Origin: Nephromyces sp. MM_2019
Lineage: Eukaryota; Apicomplexa; Aconoidasida; Nephromycida
Direction: 5' to 3'
Length of the DNA stretch: 64,000 bases
Assembly (NCBI GenBank): GCA_015657535.1
Contig: JADHZB010001663.1
Span: forward strand, 30,091-94,090
The notes under the pieces were generated by a model. That model was not told where the DNA came from, searched no databases, and was given only the letters and a program-made list of their open reading frames with translations. Positions 63,942 through 64,000 of the stretch are shown here, in pieces; position 1 is the first letter of the stretch; every line of letters starts with the position of its first letter. Both the position numbers and the translations under genes were made by a program.

Positions 63942-64000
63942 TGACAACTGTGCTTGCTGCCATAAATGAGGTAGATAGGTGGGTATAGGTATCGGAGCCT

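Overview
This is nuclear DNA from a unicellular eukaryote. Every gene I can recognise is a eukaryotic housekeeping or secretory-pathway gene split by GT-AG introns: ribosomal protein L7 (60S), V-ATPase proteolipid c'' and prefoldin subunit 3. Genes are far apart and carry long introns. CA/TG microsatellites are dense at both ends of the window (about 1-6 kb and 43-63 kb) and sparse in between. The L7 residues look closest to the apicomplexan L7 proteins I remember, so an alveolate or apicomplexan-like protist is my best guess. This is an inference, not a placement.

Layout. At 0.3-2.7 kb (minus) lies L7, whose last exon falls outside the window. At 4.1-7.5 kb (plus) is a complete four-exon V-ATPase c'' gene. 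At 10.4-12.1 kb (minus) is an unrecognised Ser/Pro/His-rich protein with a possible N-myristoylation start. Two well-spliced exons of an unknown gene lie at 14.1-14.9 kb (minus). A complete six-exon prefoldin 3 gene occupies 18.7-22.1 kb (minus). A coiled-coil protein of at least 1,112 residues is built from eight phase-compatible exons at 26.0-34.0 kb (minus), and an acidic exon with an ATG at 36.6-37.0 kb may be its N-terminus. The stretch from 37 to 44 kb is almost empty.

The main feature is at 45.1-61.7 kb (minus). At least 21 exons join in phase into one protein of at least 2,712 residues. It has the fold landmarks of a GH35 beta-galactosidase: the barrel N-terminus, the jelly-roll segments and the C-terminal seal motif of plant-type members. 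These landmarks are interrupted by very large low-complexity insertions, one of them a single 3.4 kb exon. The catalytic acid/base Glu position reads Cys, the sugar-binding Asn and Glu motifs are altered, and the nucleophile motif cannot be found. It looks like a secreted or membrane-routed pseudoenzyme.

The last 600 bases form a run of back-to-back stem-loops, rich in CTAG, unlike anything else in the window. They may be part of a structured RNA or a folded repeat that continues past the right edge.

Gene models were assembled by hand from splice signals, reading phase and family memory. Exon edges may be off by a few bases where alternative sites exist.
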